From: Methylovulum psychrotolerans
GTDB lineage: Bacteria; Pseudomonadota; Gammaproteobacteria; Methylococcales; Methylomonadaceae
DNA length: 62,481 nt
Assembly (NCBI RefSeq): GCF_002923755.1
Contig: NZ_PGFZ01000012.1
Span: 30,082-92,562 of the forward strand
Direction of reading: 5' to 3'
Position 1 is the first letter of the stretch. Each line of letters begins with the position of its first letter. A program made the translations under genes and the position numbers. Of the stretch, positions 52,234 through 61,845 are shown piece after piece. The notes beneath the pieces are model-generated. The model was not told the DNA's origin. It saw nothing but the letters and a program-made list of their open reading frames with translations, and made no database searches.

Positions 52234-53396
52234 TGGTCCAAGCCCCCAACTTAACGATTGCCACGGTACATAGCGATGACACGCTGCACGAATTTAAATT
52301 GTCCGGCCAAATTGATGTCACTGCCGCCCCGGTCATCGACACACTGGCCAGCCGTAAGCTTGCGGCAGCGAGCCGGGTAATTTTGGATTTTGCCGATATT
52401 GACCGCATTAATTCTATGGGGCTGGCGCAGCTTATGAGGGTGTTGGAGCAATGGCGTGGCCAAGCAATCCGTATAGAAGTGCGGAATTTAAACCGCGTCG
52501 TCAGTATGTTATTTAAAATGACGGGCTTAAACCGTTATTTTAGCGACACGCCAGAAGCGGGTGACGCGGTAAAACCCGCCGCAAGCAACGATAATGCGGC
52601 CAAGTTACGCTCGGTGAAACGCATACGCCCCGTGGCCGAACCCGTCAACAGCAATCGGCTGGATTTTTCGGTCAGTTTGCAAAATAGCCAACAATTGGCG
52701 GGCTGGTATGTTTTTAATACATTTTTGCAACGGCATCTGGAAAAAGCCATTCATCTGGATGTCAAGCAACCGGGCATCAACCAGCCTTTACACCAAAATG
52801 CCTTGGTTTTCGCCAAACCGTTCGATGCTTGTATCCTGATGGCTAAACACCAGTTTATTCCTATTGCCAAGCCCATAGACGAAACCGACGAAGTCAGCAT
52901 TGTCGTGCGCAACGATATGCCGCCTAAAAGCATTGCGGAATTTTTGGCCGCCTCGGTCGTGACCGCCAGCGCAACGGATTTTATTTATGTCTTGGGGCAG
53001 TTTTTATGCGACGAATGCGGTTTAGCGTCAACTGGCTTAAGCTATACCTTTACCGGCAACGACATCAAAGCCTTGCAAACCTTGTTAAAAGGCCAAGCGG
53101 ATTTGTTGTTTATGACCAAACGGAATTACCACCAATTATCGCGCCTAAGCCGCGAAGGCACCCGCTTGCTGGAAGAAAGCGAAACGGCTATGGCTTATCC
53201 TATGCTGTTGCTCTCACCCAGCTATGCCAGTTTGCAAAACACCCTCGCCGACACCCTGCTGGCCATGCAGGACGATGACAAAAGCCGCCAAATCTTAGGC
53301 GATCTGGGCTTAGCTGGCTGGTGTCTGCCTGAGCAGACCGAGTTGGATATGTTGTTGATGCTTTATAACCGTTATGCCAAGGCAAGTGTGGCATAA
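52233..53396 (+). CDS. STAS domain fused to a periplasmic-binding-protein-like domain
   Basis: The 387-residue protein starts at ATG 52233. Residues 1 to about 105 are a STAS domain (FKLSGQIDVTAAPVIDTLAS; VILDFADIDRINSMGLAQLM), whose IDRINSMG contains the phosphorylatable Ser expected of anti-sigma-factor antagonists. From about 140 the C-terminal region (LDFSVSLQNSQQLAGWYVFN; DETDEVSIVVRNDMPPKSI; FTGNDIKALQTLLKGQADLL) resembles the PhnD/TAXI-like substrate-binding fold, but no signal peptide is present, so it would be cytoplasmic. It is coupled to the phosphatase-kinase gene. A plausible role is a ligand-sensing STAS switch; the ligand is unknown. Confidence 0.7.
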   Translation: MVQAPNLTIATVHSDDTLHEFKLSGQIDVTAAPVIDTLASRKLAAASRVILDFADIDRINSMGLAQLMRVLEQWRGQAIRIEVRNLNRVVSMLFKMTGLNRYFSDTPEAGDAVKPAASNDNAAKLRSVKRIRPVAEPVNSNRLDFSVSLQNSQQLAGWYVFNTFLQRHLEKAIHLDVKQPGINQPLHQNALVFAKPFDACILMAKHQFIPIAKPIDETDEVSIVVRNDMPPKSIAEFLAASVVTASATDFIYVLGQFLCDECGLASTGLSYTFTGNDIKALQTLLKGQADLLFMTKRNYHQLSRLSREGTRLLEESETAMAYPMLLLSPSYASLQNTLADTLLAMQDDDKSRQILGDLGLAGWCLPEQTELDMLLMLYNRYAKASVA

Positions 53397-53521
53397 CGCA
53401 GGGCAGCGCTTGCGCGGCCCTATTGGTGTTTAGGGTCTGGCTGGGGAAAAAAGTGGCTTAAATACGTTGCCGCCAAAAGGTGTTTAAATTATTTTTAGGT
53501 TAATTATCAAAAGGCTATTTG

Positions 53522-53605
53522 ATGTGCTGCCTGTTTTGTGGGATATTCACGTTTTTAGCAGCGACCTTGTTTTCTTTGTGGTGGTTTAGTTATGCTTATG
53601 GATAA
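53522..53605 (+). CDS. possible 27-residue hydrophobic peptide
   Basis: ATG 53522 to TAA 53603-53605 encodes MCCLFCGIFTFLAATLFSLW and seven more residues. AAAAGG precedes it. It overlaps the start of the next gene by 14 bp. Three Cys near the start and a hydrophobic body resemble small membrane peptides, but random occurrence cannot be ruled out. Confidence 0.25.
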   Translation: MCCLFCGIFTFLAATLFSLWWFSYAYG

Positions 53606-53876
53606 CCTACTGATAATCGCATTCATTCTGTTAATTGTCCTCGCCAATGCGCTGGTGTCGTTCGCTGTTGTGTGTAGCGACGCTTTTGAGCCTAGGCAAA
53701 AAGCTTTCCAATTGCTTTTGATTTGGTTAGTGCCTGTTTTCGGTGCGGCTTTTTTATGGGCGGTATTGCGTGAAGAACGGCCTTTTAAGTTTAAAAAGGG
53801 TTATGGCACAGATGTCGATGATGATCTGGGTTATCTGCCTTTACGGCAGCATCGTGATTCAGATGTTGATGATTGA
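53592..53876 (+). CDS. small two-span membrane protein
   Basis: A 94-residue protein with two membrane helices (about 4-27, LLIIAFILLIVLANALVSFA, and 38-58, FQLLLIWLVPVFGAAFLWAV) and a charged cytoplasmic tail rich in Asp (GYGTDVDDDLGYLPL). The pattern R-Q-K-A-F-Q-L-L-L-I-W-L-V-P resembles the membrane segment of PLD-nuclease-like (cardiolipin-synthase N-terminal) small proteins. Function unknown. ATG 53592 or 53598 may be the start. Confidence 0.6.
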   Translation: MLMDNLLIIAFILLIVLANALVSFAVVCSDAFEPRQKAFQLLLIWLVPVFGAAFLWAVLREERPFKFKKGYGTDVDDDLGYLPLRQHRDSDVDD

Positions 53877-54105
53877 GCTTTGGGCCGATGCGCTTGTTGC
53901 GTTATCATCAGAGTTCGTCGCCAGCCGGAAAACTGTCAAAATTCTTCCTATTTCCTCGCCCTCCAGCCATTTGCGGTGGCAAAGTCCTGTATAATTCCTT
54001 ACAATATAAGCATTTCTCTTTCTCTTTCAGCCAGTCCATTAGTGAAAATCTTGCCGCTTAACCGCTAAGTTGTGCATTAATGAGGCTCTCACAGACCCCA
54101 ACTCT

Positions 54106-57100
54106 ATGGAACACAACACTTTTACACTTGGAATCCCTGACTTTACTTATGCTGACTTGTACGATGCCAACCGCCTGAAAGATTTGGCGGGGGTGTTTGA
54201 CGCTTCTGTGCAACGCCATGATGCCGAGCTGTTCGGGCAGTTTGCCGCGTATCGGCAAGCGCAGGGCGAAGGGTTTGCGCCGGAGGCGATTTCTGAACTG
54301 TTGGTTAATATGGCCCCTTACGTCGGCCAGTTTGTCGCGAAGCTATTCAATATTTCTGCGCAGCACGACGCACAACGGGCGACGATTGCCGATGAGGTTG
54401 AGACTATTTTCACTTATAAGAATGAAGTGGTCGAAAAGCTCGGCGTGTATTTTAAAGGCCAAACAATTGATGACTGGGACATCGCCGCGCTGAATGCCCA
54501 GTTAGAAAGCCTGACGCTGGCGGGTTTTCCCGAAGCGGCGGCGGATACTGACCCAGAGCGCCGCGTGGCGCGGGTTGGGGCGGTGATTGGGTCGCTGTCG
54601 GCGCATTATAAGGCGGTGGCTAAGGGTAAAGATGGCGGGTACGAAAATGCTGATCTGGTGGTGCAAAGTCTGCGCGAACGCTTGGCGGCGGATGCGCAAG
54701 CGGCGGTGTGGTTTGCCGACAGTTTGGCGCAACCGGAAGCGGCCGATTTTGTCGCGGGGCTGATGGATTGCGTACAGCGCTGGAGTTTTGCCGCGACCCA
54801 TAATAGTGCCATTGCCGACCACTGGTTGAGTTTTAAATTTCCCGAAAAGCGTGATTTTGATGATTTGGTTGCGCATGATACGGTGGATAAGGGTTTGTTT
54901 AGCGCGTGGATGGGTGAGCATCGCCGCCGCCGTGATGGCTTTAAATTGACCGATCCGCGATATGGCCAGCGTCAGGTGTTGTCGGAAGTTAACCATTGCA
55001 TTTATTGCCATGAGCGCGATACTGATTCTTGCTCTAAAGGGATGCGCAATAAAAAGACCAATACTTATAAGGTCGATCCGCTGGGCGAAACCACAACGGG
55101 TTGCCCGTTGGATGAAAAAATCTCGGAAATGCACTTGGTGAAACGCCGTGGCGACAATATCGGCGCGTTGGCGATTATTGTCGTGGATAATCCGATGTGT
55201 CCGGGCACGGGGCATCGGATTTGTAACGAGTGTATGAAGGGCTGTATTTACCAAAAAACCGATCCGGTCAATATTCCGCAAATCGAAACCAATGTGCTGA
55301 CCGATGTGCTGTTCATGCCTTATGGGTTTGAGATTTATAGCTTTTTGACGCGTTGGAATCCGCTCAATATTAAGCGTCCGTATATGTTGCCGTACAATGG
55401 CAAAAATGCGCTAGTGGTGGGTTTGGGGCCGGCGGGTTATACCATGAGCCATTATTTGCTGAACGAAGGATTTGCGGTGGCGGGTATCGACGGTTTGAAG
55501 TTGGAGCCGTTGCCTGTGGAACTGACGGGCGATGCCGATCATCTGCCGACACCAATTGCTGATTTTAAAGACTTATACGAAGATTTGGACAAGCGGATTT
55601 TGGCGGGCTTCGGCGGTGTCGCCGAGTACGGCATTACCGTGCGTTGGGATAAGAATTTCTTAAAAGTCATTTATCTGACTCTGCAACGCCGCGCGGCCTT
55701 CCGCAGTTACGGCGGTGTCCGTTTTGGCGGCACCTTGACCATTGAAGATGCGTGGCAAATGGGCTTTGACCATATTTGTATCGCCTCTGGCGCGGGGCAG
55801 CCGACGATTATTGATTTGAAAAACAATCTGATGCGCGGTATCCGTAAGGCTTCGGATTTCTTGATGGCGTTGCAGCTGACCGGGGCGGCGAAATCGTCGT
55901 CTTTGGCCAATCTGCAAGTGCGTTTGCCAGCGGGGGTTATTGGCGGCGGTCTGACGGCGATTGATACCTCGACCGAGCTGATGGCATATTATCCGGTGCA
56001 GGTGGAAAAAATCTTGCACCGTTATGACATTTTAGTGGCTATGTACGGTGAAGAGACGGTGCGCCGCCGTTATGATGCCGAAGAAATTTTGATTTTGGAT
56101 GAGTTTTTAACGCACGGTAAGGCGATTAAGGCCGAGCGTGACCGCGCGGTAGCGGCGGGTGAGTTGCCTAACTTCCAACCCTTGGTGGAAAGCTGGGGCG
56201 GGGTGACGTTGTTCTACCGTAAGGGCATGAAAGACGCGCCAGCGTATCGGCAAAACCATGAAGAAATTGCCGAAGCCTTGGAAGAGGGTATCGCGTTAGC
56301 GGAGGGCATGAGTCCGGTTAGTGCGCACGGCGATGCGTTTGGGCATTTAAACGCGGTCGAATTTGACAAGTTGACGCTGGAGAATGGCCGTTGGCAAAGT
56401 GCCGGGCAAACAGTCACCGTACCGTTGCGGAGTTTGTATATTGCTGCGGGTACGTCGCCCAATACCATTTATCAAAGCGAATACCCCGACACCTTTGTTA
56501 TGGATAAGTGGTTCTTCCAACGTTATGAGCCGCAATGGAGCGAGGGCGGCGAAGTGGAGTTGGTCGCCATGCACGACACCACCGCGCCCAAGTTGGGTAA
56601 GCCAGCACCGCTGACATCGTACCAAAAAGACGGTAAGTTCATCAGTTTCTACGGCGATAACCACCCGGTCTATGCGGGTAACGTGGTAAAGGCGATGGCC
56701 AGCGCGAAAAACGGTTATCCTTACGTCGCGCAATTGTTTGCTAAAGAACTGGCTGGCCTTGACCCTGCCCAACAGCCCGCGCGTGATGCGGCAATGGCGG
56801 ATTTGTTCGCGCGTTTGGATGACGCGTTTAAGGCGACCATTGTCGCCATTAATCGTCTGACCCCGACCATTATCGAGGTGATAGTCAAAGCCCCGCTGGC
56901 GGCGGAAAAATTCCACCCCGGCCAATTCTACCGGGTGCAAAACTACGAGGCCTACGCGCCTGTGGTCGAAGGCACGGTCTTGGCGGCAGAAGGTTTGGCG
57001 CTGACTGGGGCGGAAGTCGATAAGGAAAACGGCACGATTTCGTTAATCGCCTTGGAAATGGGGTCTTCGTCCAGACAGTGCGCCCATTGGAAAGTCGGCG

Positions 57101-57801
57101 ATCCGTTGGTCATTATGGGCGTAACGGGTACGCCGACCGACATACCGACCGGACAAACGGTGTTGCTGTTGGGCGGCGGTTTGGGTAATGCGGTATTGTT
57201 CTCCATCGGTAAGGCTTTACGCGCGGCGGGCAATCGGGTGGTGTACTTTGCCGGTTATAAGTTTGCCCATGACCGTTTCAAGGTCGAAGATGTTGAAGCC
57301 GCTGCGGATTTAATTATCTGGTCGGTTGATAATGGCGAGGGTGTCCAGCCCATCCAACCTAGCCGCCCGCAAGATAAAACCTTTGTCGGCAATATTCTGG
57401 AAGCGATGTTAGCTTACGCGACAGGCGAGCTGGGCGAGCAGCCGATTGCCTTGGCGGATGTCGACCATTTGGTGGTGATTGGCTCTGACCGGATGATGTC
57501 GGCAGTGAAAGAAGCCCGTTATAACGTCCTGAAACCGTACTTAGGCAAGGTGCAACACGCCATAGGCTCGATCAACTCGCCGATGCAGTGCATGATGAAA
57601 GGTATCTGTGCGCAATGTTTGTGTAAGCATGTCGATGCCGAATCGGGTAAGGAGTATTTTGTTTATTCCTGCTATAACCAAGACCAAGATTTGGATAAGG
57701 TGGACTTCCCACATCTGAACGCGCGGTTACGGCAAAACAGCGTGCAGGAGAAGTTGTCTAACCTGTGGTTGGATTATTTGCTGGTGAAGCAACAGGCGTA
57801 G
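54106..57801 (+). CDS. large flavoprotein: GltD-like plus PyrK-like domains (single-chain NfnB-NfnA-like)
   Basis: The 1231-residue protein starts at ATG 54106; an upstream TTG would add 12 residues. Order: an N-terminal helical part of about 290 residues with no motif; a Cys-rich Fe-S region (CIYCHERDTDSCSKGM, about 298; CPGTGHRICNECMKGCIYQ, about 365-383); FAD-binding VVGLGPAGYTMSHYLL (about 436) and NAD-type AGVIGGGLTAIDTSTEL (about 610); then at about 930-1231 a ferredoxin-reductase-like FAD domain (FHPGQFYRVQNY) ending in MMKGICAQCLCKH, the [2Fe-2S] site typical of PyrK. That is the layout of NfnB followed by NfnA fused in one chain. By analogy it could transfer electrons between NAD(P)H and ferredoxin, but bifurcation is not shown. 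It is monocistronic with a terminator at 57827. Confidence 0.75.
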   Translation: MEHNTFTLGIPDFTYADLYDANRLKDLAGVFDASVQRHDAELFGQFAAYRQAQGEGFAPEAISELLVNMAPYVGQFVAKLFNISAQHDAQRATIADEVETIFTYKNEVVEKLGVYFKGQTIDDWDIAALNAQLESLTLAGFPEAAADTDPERRVARVGAVIGSLSAHYKAVAKGKDGGYENADLVVQSLRERLAADAQAAVWFADSLAQPEAADFVAGLMDCVQRWSFAATHNSAIADHWLSFKFPEKRDFDDLVAHDTVDKGLFSAWMGEHRRRRDGFKLTDPRYGQRQVLSEVNHCIYCHERDTDSCSKGMRNKKTNTYKVDPLGETTTGCPLDEKISEMHLVKRRGDNIGALAIIVVDNPMCPGTGHRICNECMKGCIYQKTDPVNIPQIETNVLTDVLFMPYGFEIYSFLTRWNPLNIKRPYMLPYNGKNALVVGLGPAGYTMSHYLLNEGFAVAGIDGLKLEPLPVELTGDADHLPTPIADFKDLYEDLDKRILAGFGGVAEYGITVRWDKNFLKVIYLTLQRRAAFRSYGGVRFGGTLTIEDAWQMGFDHICIASGAGQPTIIDLKNNLMRGIRKASDFLMALQLTGAAKSSSLANLQVRLPAGVIGGGLTAIDTSTELMAYYPVQVEKILHRYDILVAMYGEETVRRRYDAEEILILDEFLTHGKAIKAERDRAVAAGELPNFQPLVESWGGVTLFYRKGMKDAPAYRQNHEEIAEALEEGIALAEGMSPVSAHGDAFGHLNAVEFDKLTLENGRWQSAGQTVTVPLRSLYIAAGTSPNTIYQSEYPDTFVMDKWFFQRYEPQWSEGGEVELVAMHDTTAPKLGKPAPLTSYQKDGKFISFYGDNHPVYAGNVVKAMASAKNGYPYVAQLFAKELAGLDPAQQPARDAAMADLFARLDDAFKATIVAINRLTPTIIEVIVKAPLAAEKFHPGQFYRVQNYEAYAPVVEGTVLAAEGLALTGAEVDKENGTISLIALEMGSSSRQCAHWKVGDPLVIMGVTGTPTDIPTGQTVLLLGGGLGNAVLFSIGKALRAAGNRVVYFAGYKFAHDRFKVEDVEAAADLIIWSVDNGEGVQPIQPSRPQDKTFVGNILEAMLAYATGELGEQPIALADVDHLVVIGSDRMMSAVKEARYNVLKPYLGKVQHAIGSINSPMQCMMKGICAQCLCKHVDAESGKEYFVYSCYNQDQDLDKVDFPHLNARLRQNSVQEKLSNLWLDYLLVKQQA

Positions 57802-57826
57802 ATGCTACGTTTGTGAGGTGAAAAGA

Positions 57827-57859
57827 GGCGTAGCAAGGTTGCTTGTTACGCCTTTTTTT
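57827..57859 (+). terminator. rho-independent terminator after the large flavoprotein gene
   Basis: GGCGTAGCAAG (57827-57837) pairs with CTTGTTACGCC (57842-57852) with one G-T pair, followed by TTTTTTT. Confidence 0.85.
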
Positions 57860-58104
57860 ATGGGCTTGTATAACGTGATGTTTAGGTTTGTCATAAAAGC
57901 ATACCCCTGGCGTATCAAACTATAAGGCAAAGAAAAGATAGCTGTCACATTATCATAATGACATTGTTTTAAAATCATTCGTTGCGAAGAAACGGGTTGC
58001 AGGTAAATGCTTCGCGTTTTCCGTAGCGAATGGCTATTCTTATGTTGGTGCTGGAAGTATGAATAAAATAGATTATCCGGCTTATTTTAGATTGATTTTG
58101 AATA

Positions 58105-59265
58105 ATGATTGATGTCAGCACTAAAAAATCCGCGCTGGTCGTACCGCAAACGTTCGCTAATGATTTCGGCAAAGGCGGGTTGAATTTTGCCCACGGGGTG
58201 GTGCGCAGCGAGAGTGATCCGGTGTATTTTTCCCACATGCGTAAGGGCAAACCTTTGCTGAATGTGGCGTTGCAAGCGTCGTTGCTTGGCGCGGAACCCG
58301 CCAAGCTGGCGGGTAAGTGGTTGTATCTGGGTGGGGTGTACAATCATTTTGGGCATTTTGTTGCCGAGTCCATCCATCGGGCTTGGGCGTGGCGGCAGTA
58401 TGGGCAGGATTGTTGTGGGGTGCTGTTGTTGCCGAAGCTAAAACGCTTCCAAACCCGCTACCGTATACCCGACTATGCAAAAGATTTGCTCGGTTTATTT
58501 GGGCTTGAAGAACGGCATCTGCACTTTGTCACCGAATTGACCGAGGTTGAGGAATTGCTGATCCCGGAACCCGGTTCCCAGTTATTTTTGCCTCCGTCTG
58601 AGGAATATATACGCTTTTTAGCGAGTTTGGACTTGCCCCGGCACTTGGCGGCTCAGCCATTACCCGAAGGTTTTACCCCTAAGGTAATGGTGTCTCGCCA
58701 ACATTACCGCCTGTATGGGGCGATTGCCGGCCTAGGGGCATTGGAACAGCGTTTGGCACAGGAGGGTTATTTTATCTTTTGCCCAGAGCAATACCCGGTC
58801 GCCACACAGCTAAAAGTGTATTTGCAAGCCGAGCGGCTGATTTTTGAAGAAGGCTCGGCGCTGCATTTGCTGGAGCTGCTTGCTGAAATTAAAGCCGAGG
58901 TGTTGGTTATCGAGCGTCGCCTGAATGCTAAGGCTAGCTCTTTTGATAGCGTTTTGGCTATGCGGGCACCGCATTACCGCAAATACAGCCAAGCAGTGGC
59001 TTTACCGTCGCTGTCTACCGCAAAGTTTGCCGGCGCTAATACTTTATCCGTCCTCGATCTGACTGCCTTGGCCGAGTTTTTGGTACAGCACGGTTTTGCC
59101 TCCCCCGCATTGCTTCAAGGCTTTACTTGGCAGCCCCAAGCGAAAAACGATGTGCTGGATTATTTGTTGGTGCGCTCTAACCCGCCCGCGCCTGGATTTG
59201 ATGGGTGTGTATTGGGGTATTTGCAGCGTGTGCAGGAGATTTTTAAAAATTTGGCGGAGAAATAG
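58105..59265 (+). CDS. GT61-family glycosyltransferase (DUF563)
   Basis: The 386-residue protein has the GT61 core with GGVYNHFGHFVAESIHRAWA (about 73-92; the N-H-x-GH motif), a central PKVMVSRQHYRLYGAIAGLG (about 192-211), IFEEGSALHLLELLAE (about 249-264), all typical of this family of xylosyl/GlcNAc transferases seen in surface polysaccharide synthesis. No membrane span is visible; it is presumed cytoplasmic. It lies alone, and no polysaccharide cluster surrounds it, so its acceptor is unknown. Start ATG 58105 has no strong ribosome binding site. Confidence 0.8.
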   Translation: MIDVSTKKSALVVPQTFANDFGKGGLNFAHGVVRSESDPVYFSHMRKGKPLLNVALQASLLGAEPAKLAGKWLYLGGVYNHFGHFVAESIHRAWAWRQYGQDCCGVLLLPKLKRFQTRYRIPDYAKDLLGLFGLEERHLHFVTELTEVEELLIPEPGSQLFLPPSEEYIRFLASLDLPRHLAAQPLPEGFTPKVMVSRQHYRLYGAIAGLGALEQRLAQEGYFIFCPEQYPVATQLKVYLQAERLIFEEGSALHLLELLAEIKAEVLVIERRLNAKASSFDSVLAMRAPHYRKYSQAVALPSLSTAKFAGANTLSVLDLTALAEFLVQHGFASPALLQGFTWQPQAKNDVLDYLLVRSNPPAPGFDGCVLGYLQRVQEIFKNLAEK

Positions 59266-59383
59266 CTTAAGCGGCTATCGTCAATCCTGCGCTTAAGCAT
59301 TTAGGCCGAGATACCCATATCAACCACCCCCCTAAAAATGGTAAAATCAACGGTTTAATTATTATCCGGCTGCTATTTTACTC

Positions 59384-61774
59384 ATGACTTCTACCGAAAA
59401 ACTGCCCATAACCGCGTTAAAGCTCCCTGTTGATCTGGACGGTGTGGATTTTCCAGCCCTTGCGCCAGTGCCGTCGGGCATTTTAGGGCAAGACCGGGCG
59501 CGGGCGGCGTTGGCTTTTGGTATTGCCATGCCACAGTCCGGCTACCATATTTTTGTTATGGGCGAGCCGGGTATGGGGCGTTTGACTATGATTAACCAGC
59601 ATCTGGACAGTTTGGCGGCGGCATTGCCTACCCCGGCTTCGTTCGCTTATGTCGATAATTTTGAGAATTCCCGTGAGCCGGTGGCGTTGGAGTTGCCTGC
59701 CGAGTCTGGGCAGCCGTTCCGCAAAGACATTGAAGCGTTGCTGGATAATCTGTTGCACATCTTCCCCGCCGCATTTGAAAGCCCGGCTTATCAGCAAAAA
59801 AAGACCGCGATAGAACGGCAGTTTAATCATGATTATCATCGGGTTATTGATAGTGTCGATAAAAAGGCGCGGAGCATGGCCATTGCCCTGTTCAGGGAAG
59901 ATGACAATATTACCTTTGCGCCGATTCGGGATAATAAGACCCTAAATGAAAAGCAGTTTAACCAATTGCCGGAAGCGGAGCGGGAGACCTTTCACCGCCA
60001 AGTGGAAGAGCTGGAAGACTTTCTGAGTGACGGGCTGTTAGAGTTGCCGTCATGGCGGCGGGCGGTGTTGGAAAAGTTTAAGCAATTGGATAACGACACT
60101 ATCGGCCAAGCTTTGCAACCGTTATTGGCCGAGCTGCATGACAAGTATTTGGCGATTGACGATGTTATCAGCTACTTATCGGCTTTAGAGCAAGAGCTGT
60201 ACACGACTATCGGCGATTATCTGATGCCCGTTCGGGGCGAAGTGTTATCAATGGCGGCGAAACGCGCCCGCTTGCTTGAGCAATACGCCCCGCATATCTT
60301 AGTAGACCATTCGCAAGACAGCGGTGCGCCTGTGGTTTACGAAGCCCACCCGACGTATCAAAATTTATTCGGGCGTATCGAATACGCCAGCGACCAAGGC
60401 TTGTGGGTGACGCATTATCAGCGTATCTGCAAGGGGTCTTTGCACAAGGCGAACGGCGGTTATCTGATTCTGGACGCGGAAAAGCTGGTCGATTACCCGT
60501 TTGTTTGGGACGCACTAAAACGGGCGTTAAAATCTGGTTATATTGATATTGAGTCGCCGTATTCGGAAATGGGCATCAATACCATGAGCCTAAAACCGGA
60601 AGTGATTCCGCTGAACGTAAAAATTATTCTGGTCGGTTCCAGCGATATTTATTATCTGTTGGAAGAGCTGGATAATGAGTTTAACGAAATGTTTAAGGTG
60701 TTGGCGGATTTTGATGATGATATTCCCATTACTTCCGCCACCCGCGCCCATTTTGCCGCGTTGATGCAAAAACAAGCCGCCGATTCGGGGGCAAGGCCGT
60801 TGACGGCGGCGGCGGTGGCCTGCCTGATGGAGCATAGTTGCCGTTTGGCTGAAAATCAACACCGTTTTTCGGCGCGTATTAATGATACGTTAGAACTGAT
60901 CGGCGAGGCGAACCTGTTTGCCAAGCACAGCGCGTCGGCTTTGTTGGAACGCGCCCATATCGAGCAAGCTTTAGCGGCGCGGGAGTACCGCAATGGCGGG
61001 CTGTCGCAACGTATTCTTGATGATATGCTCGACGGCACTATCCTGATTGATAGCCACGGCGAGGCGATAGGCAAAATTAATGGCCTGACGGTGCTGACTT
61101 TGGGGGGCAGCAGTTTCGGCGCACCCGCCCGTATCACCGCGACGGTTTATCCCGGCTCGCGTGGGATTGTCGATATTGAGCGCGAGGCCGAATTAGGCCA
61201 AGCGATACATTCTAAAGGCGTGATGATTTTGACAGGGTATCTGGGGCATTATTACGCCCAGCAATTCCCTTTGGCGATTTCCGCCAGCATCGCCATCGAG
61301 CAGTCTTACAGTGCGATTGACGGCGACAGCGCGTCGCTGGCGGAGTTGTGCTGTTTGATTTCGGCACTGACCCGCACCCCGATTAACCAAGCGTTTGCGG
61401 TGACGGGTTCGATTAACCAATACGGGGAAGTGCAGGCCATTGGCGGGGTGAACGAAAAAATCGAAGGCTTTTTCCGGCTCTGCCAAGCACGGGGCTTGAC
61501 CGGGCACCAAGCGGCGATTATTCCGGCGGCTAATAAACGTAACCTGATGTTAAAGCAGGAGGTGATTGATGCCGTAGCACAAGGGCTGTTTGCCGTGTAC
61601 GCCGTCTCTACCGTTGATGAAACCTTGGAACTGTTGACCGGACACCTGGCCGGAGAACCTGATGCCGAGGGCAATTACCCTGAAGGCAGCATCAACTATA
61701 AAGCTATTTCCAGATTGAAGGAGATTTCGGAAATGACAGGGGCTGATGATGACAAGGAAGAAGGGGAATCGTAA
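59384..61774 (+). CDS. Lon-related ATP-dependent protease (LonB/YcbZ-like)
   Basis: The 796-residue protein begins with a helical domain with the AAA-type loop (VMGEPGMGRLTMINQHL, about 52-68, an unusual G-x-G-R/L Walker A), a long coiled region (about 180-300), an AAA lid, and a C-terminal S16 protease domain. The catalytic dyad is Ser in DGDSASLAE (about 649) and Lys in GGVNEKIEGFF (about 692). These features match the Lon-related proteases (YcbZ, LonB) rather than standard LonA, which has an N-terminal LAN domain. It may degrade misfolded or regulatory proteins. GTP/ATP affinity should be checked since the loop departs from GxxxxGKT. Confidence 0.88.
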   Translation: MTSTEKLPITALKLPVDLDGVDFPALAPVPSGILGQDRARAALAFGIAMPQSGYHIFVMGEPGMGRLTMINQHLDSLAAALPTPASFAYVDNFENSREPVALELPAESGQPFRKDIEALLDNLLHIFPAAFESPAYQQKKTAIERQFNHDYHRVIDSVDKKARSMAIALFREDDNITFAPIRDNKTLNEKQFNQLPEAERETFHRQVEELEDFLSDGLLELPSWRRAVLEKFKQLDNDTIGQALQPLLAELHDKYLAIDDVISYLSALEQELYTTIGDYLMPVRGEVLSMAAKRARLLEQYAPHILVDHSQDSGAPVVYEAHPTYQNLFGRIEYASDQGLWVTHYQRICKGSLHKANGGYLILDAEKLVDYPFVWDALKRALKSGYIDIESPYSEMGINTMSLKPEVIPLNVKIILVGSSDIYYLLEELDNEFNEMFKVLADFDDDIPITSATRAHFAALMQKQAADSGARPLTAAAVACLMEHSCRLAENQHRFSARINDTLELIGEANLFAKHSASALLERAHIEQALAAREYRNGGLSQRILDDMLDGTILIDSHGEAIGKINGLTVLTLGGSSFGAPARITATVYPGSRGIVDIEREAELGQAIHSKGVMILTGYLGHYYAQQFPLAISASIAIEQSYSAIDGDSASLAELCCLISALTRTPINQAFAVTGSINQYGEVQAIGGVNEKIEGFFRLCQARGLTGHQAAIIPAANKRNLMLKQEVIDAVAQGLFAVYAVSTVDETLELLTGHLAGEPDAEGNYPEGSINYKAISRLKEISEMTGADDDKEEGES

Positions 61775-61845
61775 GCTTTGTAGGCAGTTAGAGGGATTAT
61801 GATAGAATCAAGCTTACAACATACACGCATCATAAGGAGCTTTTA

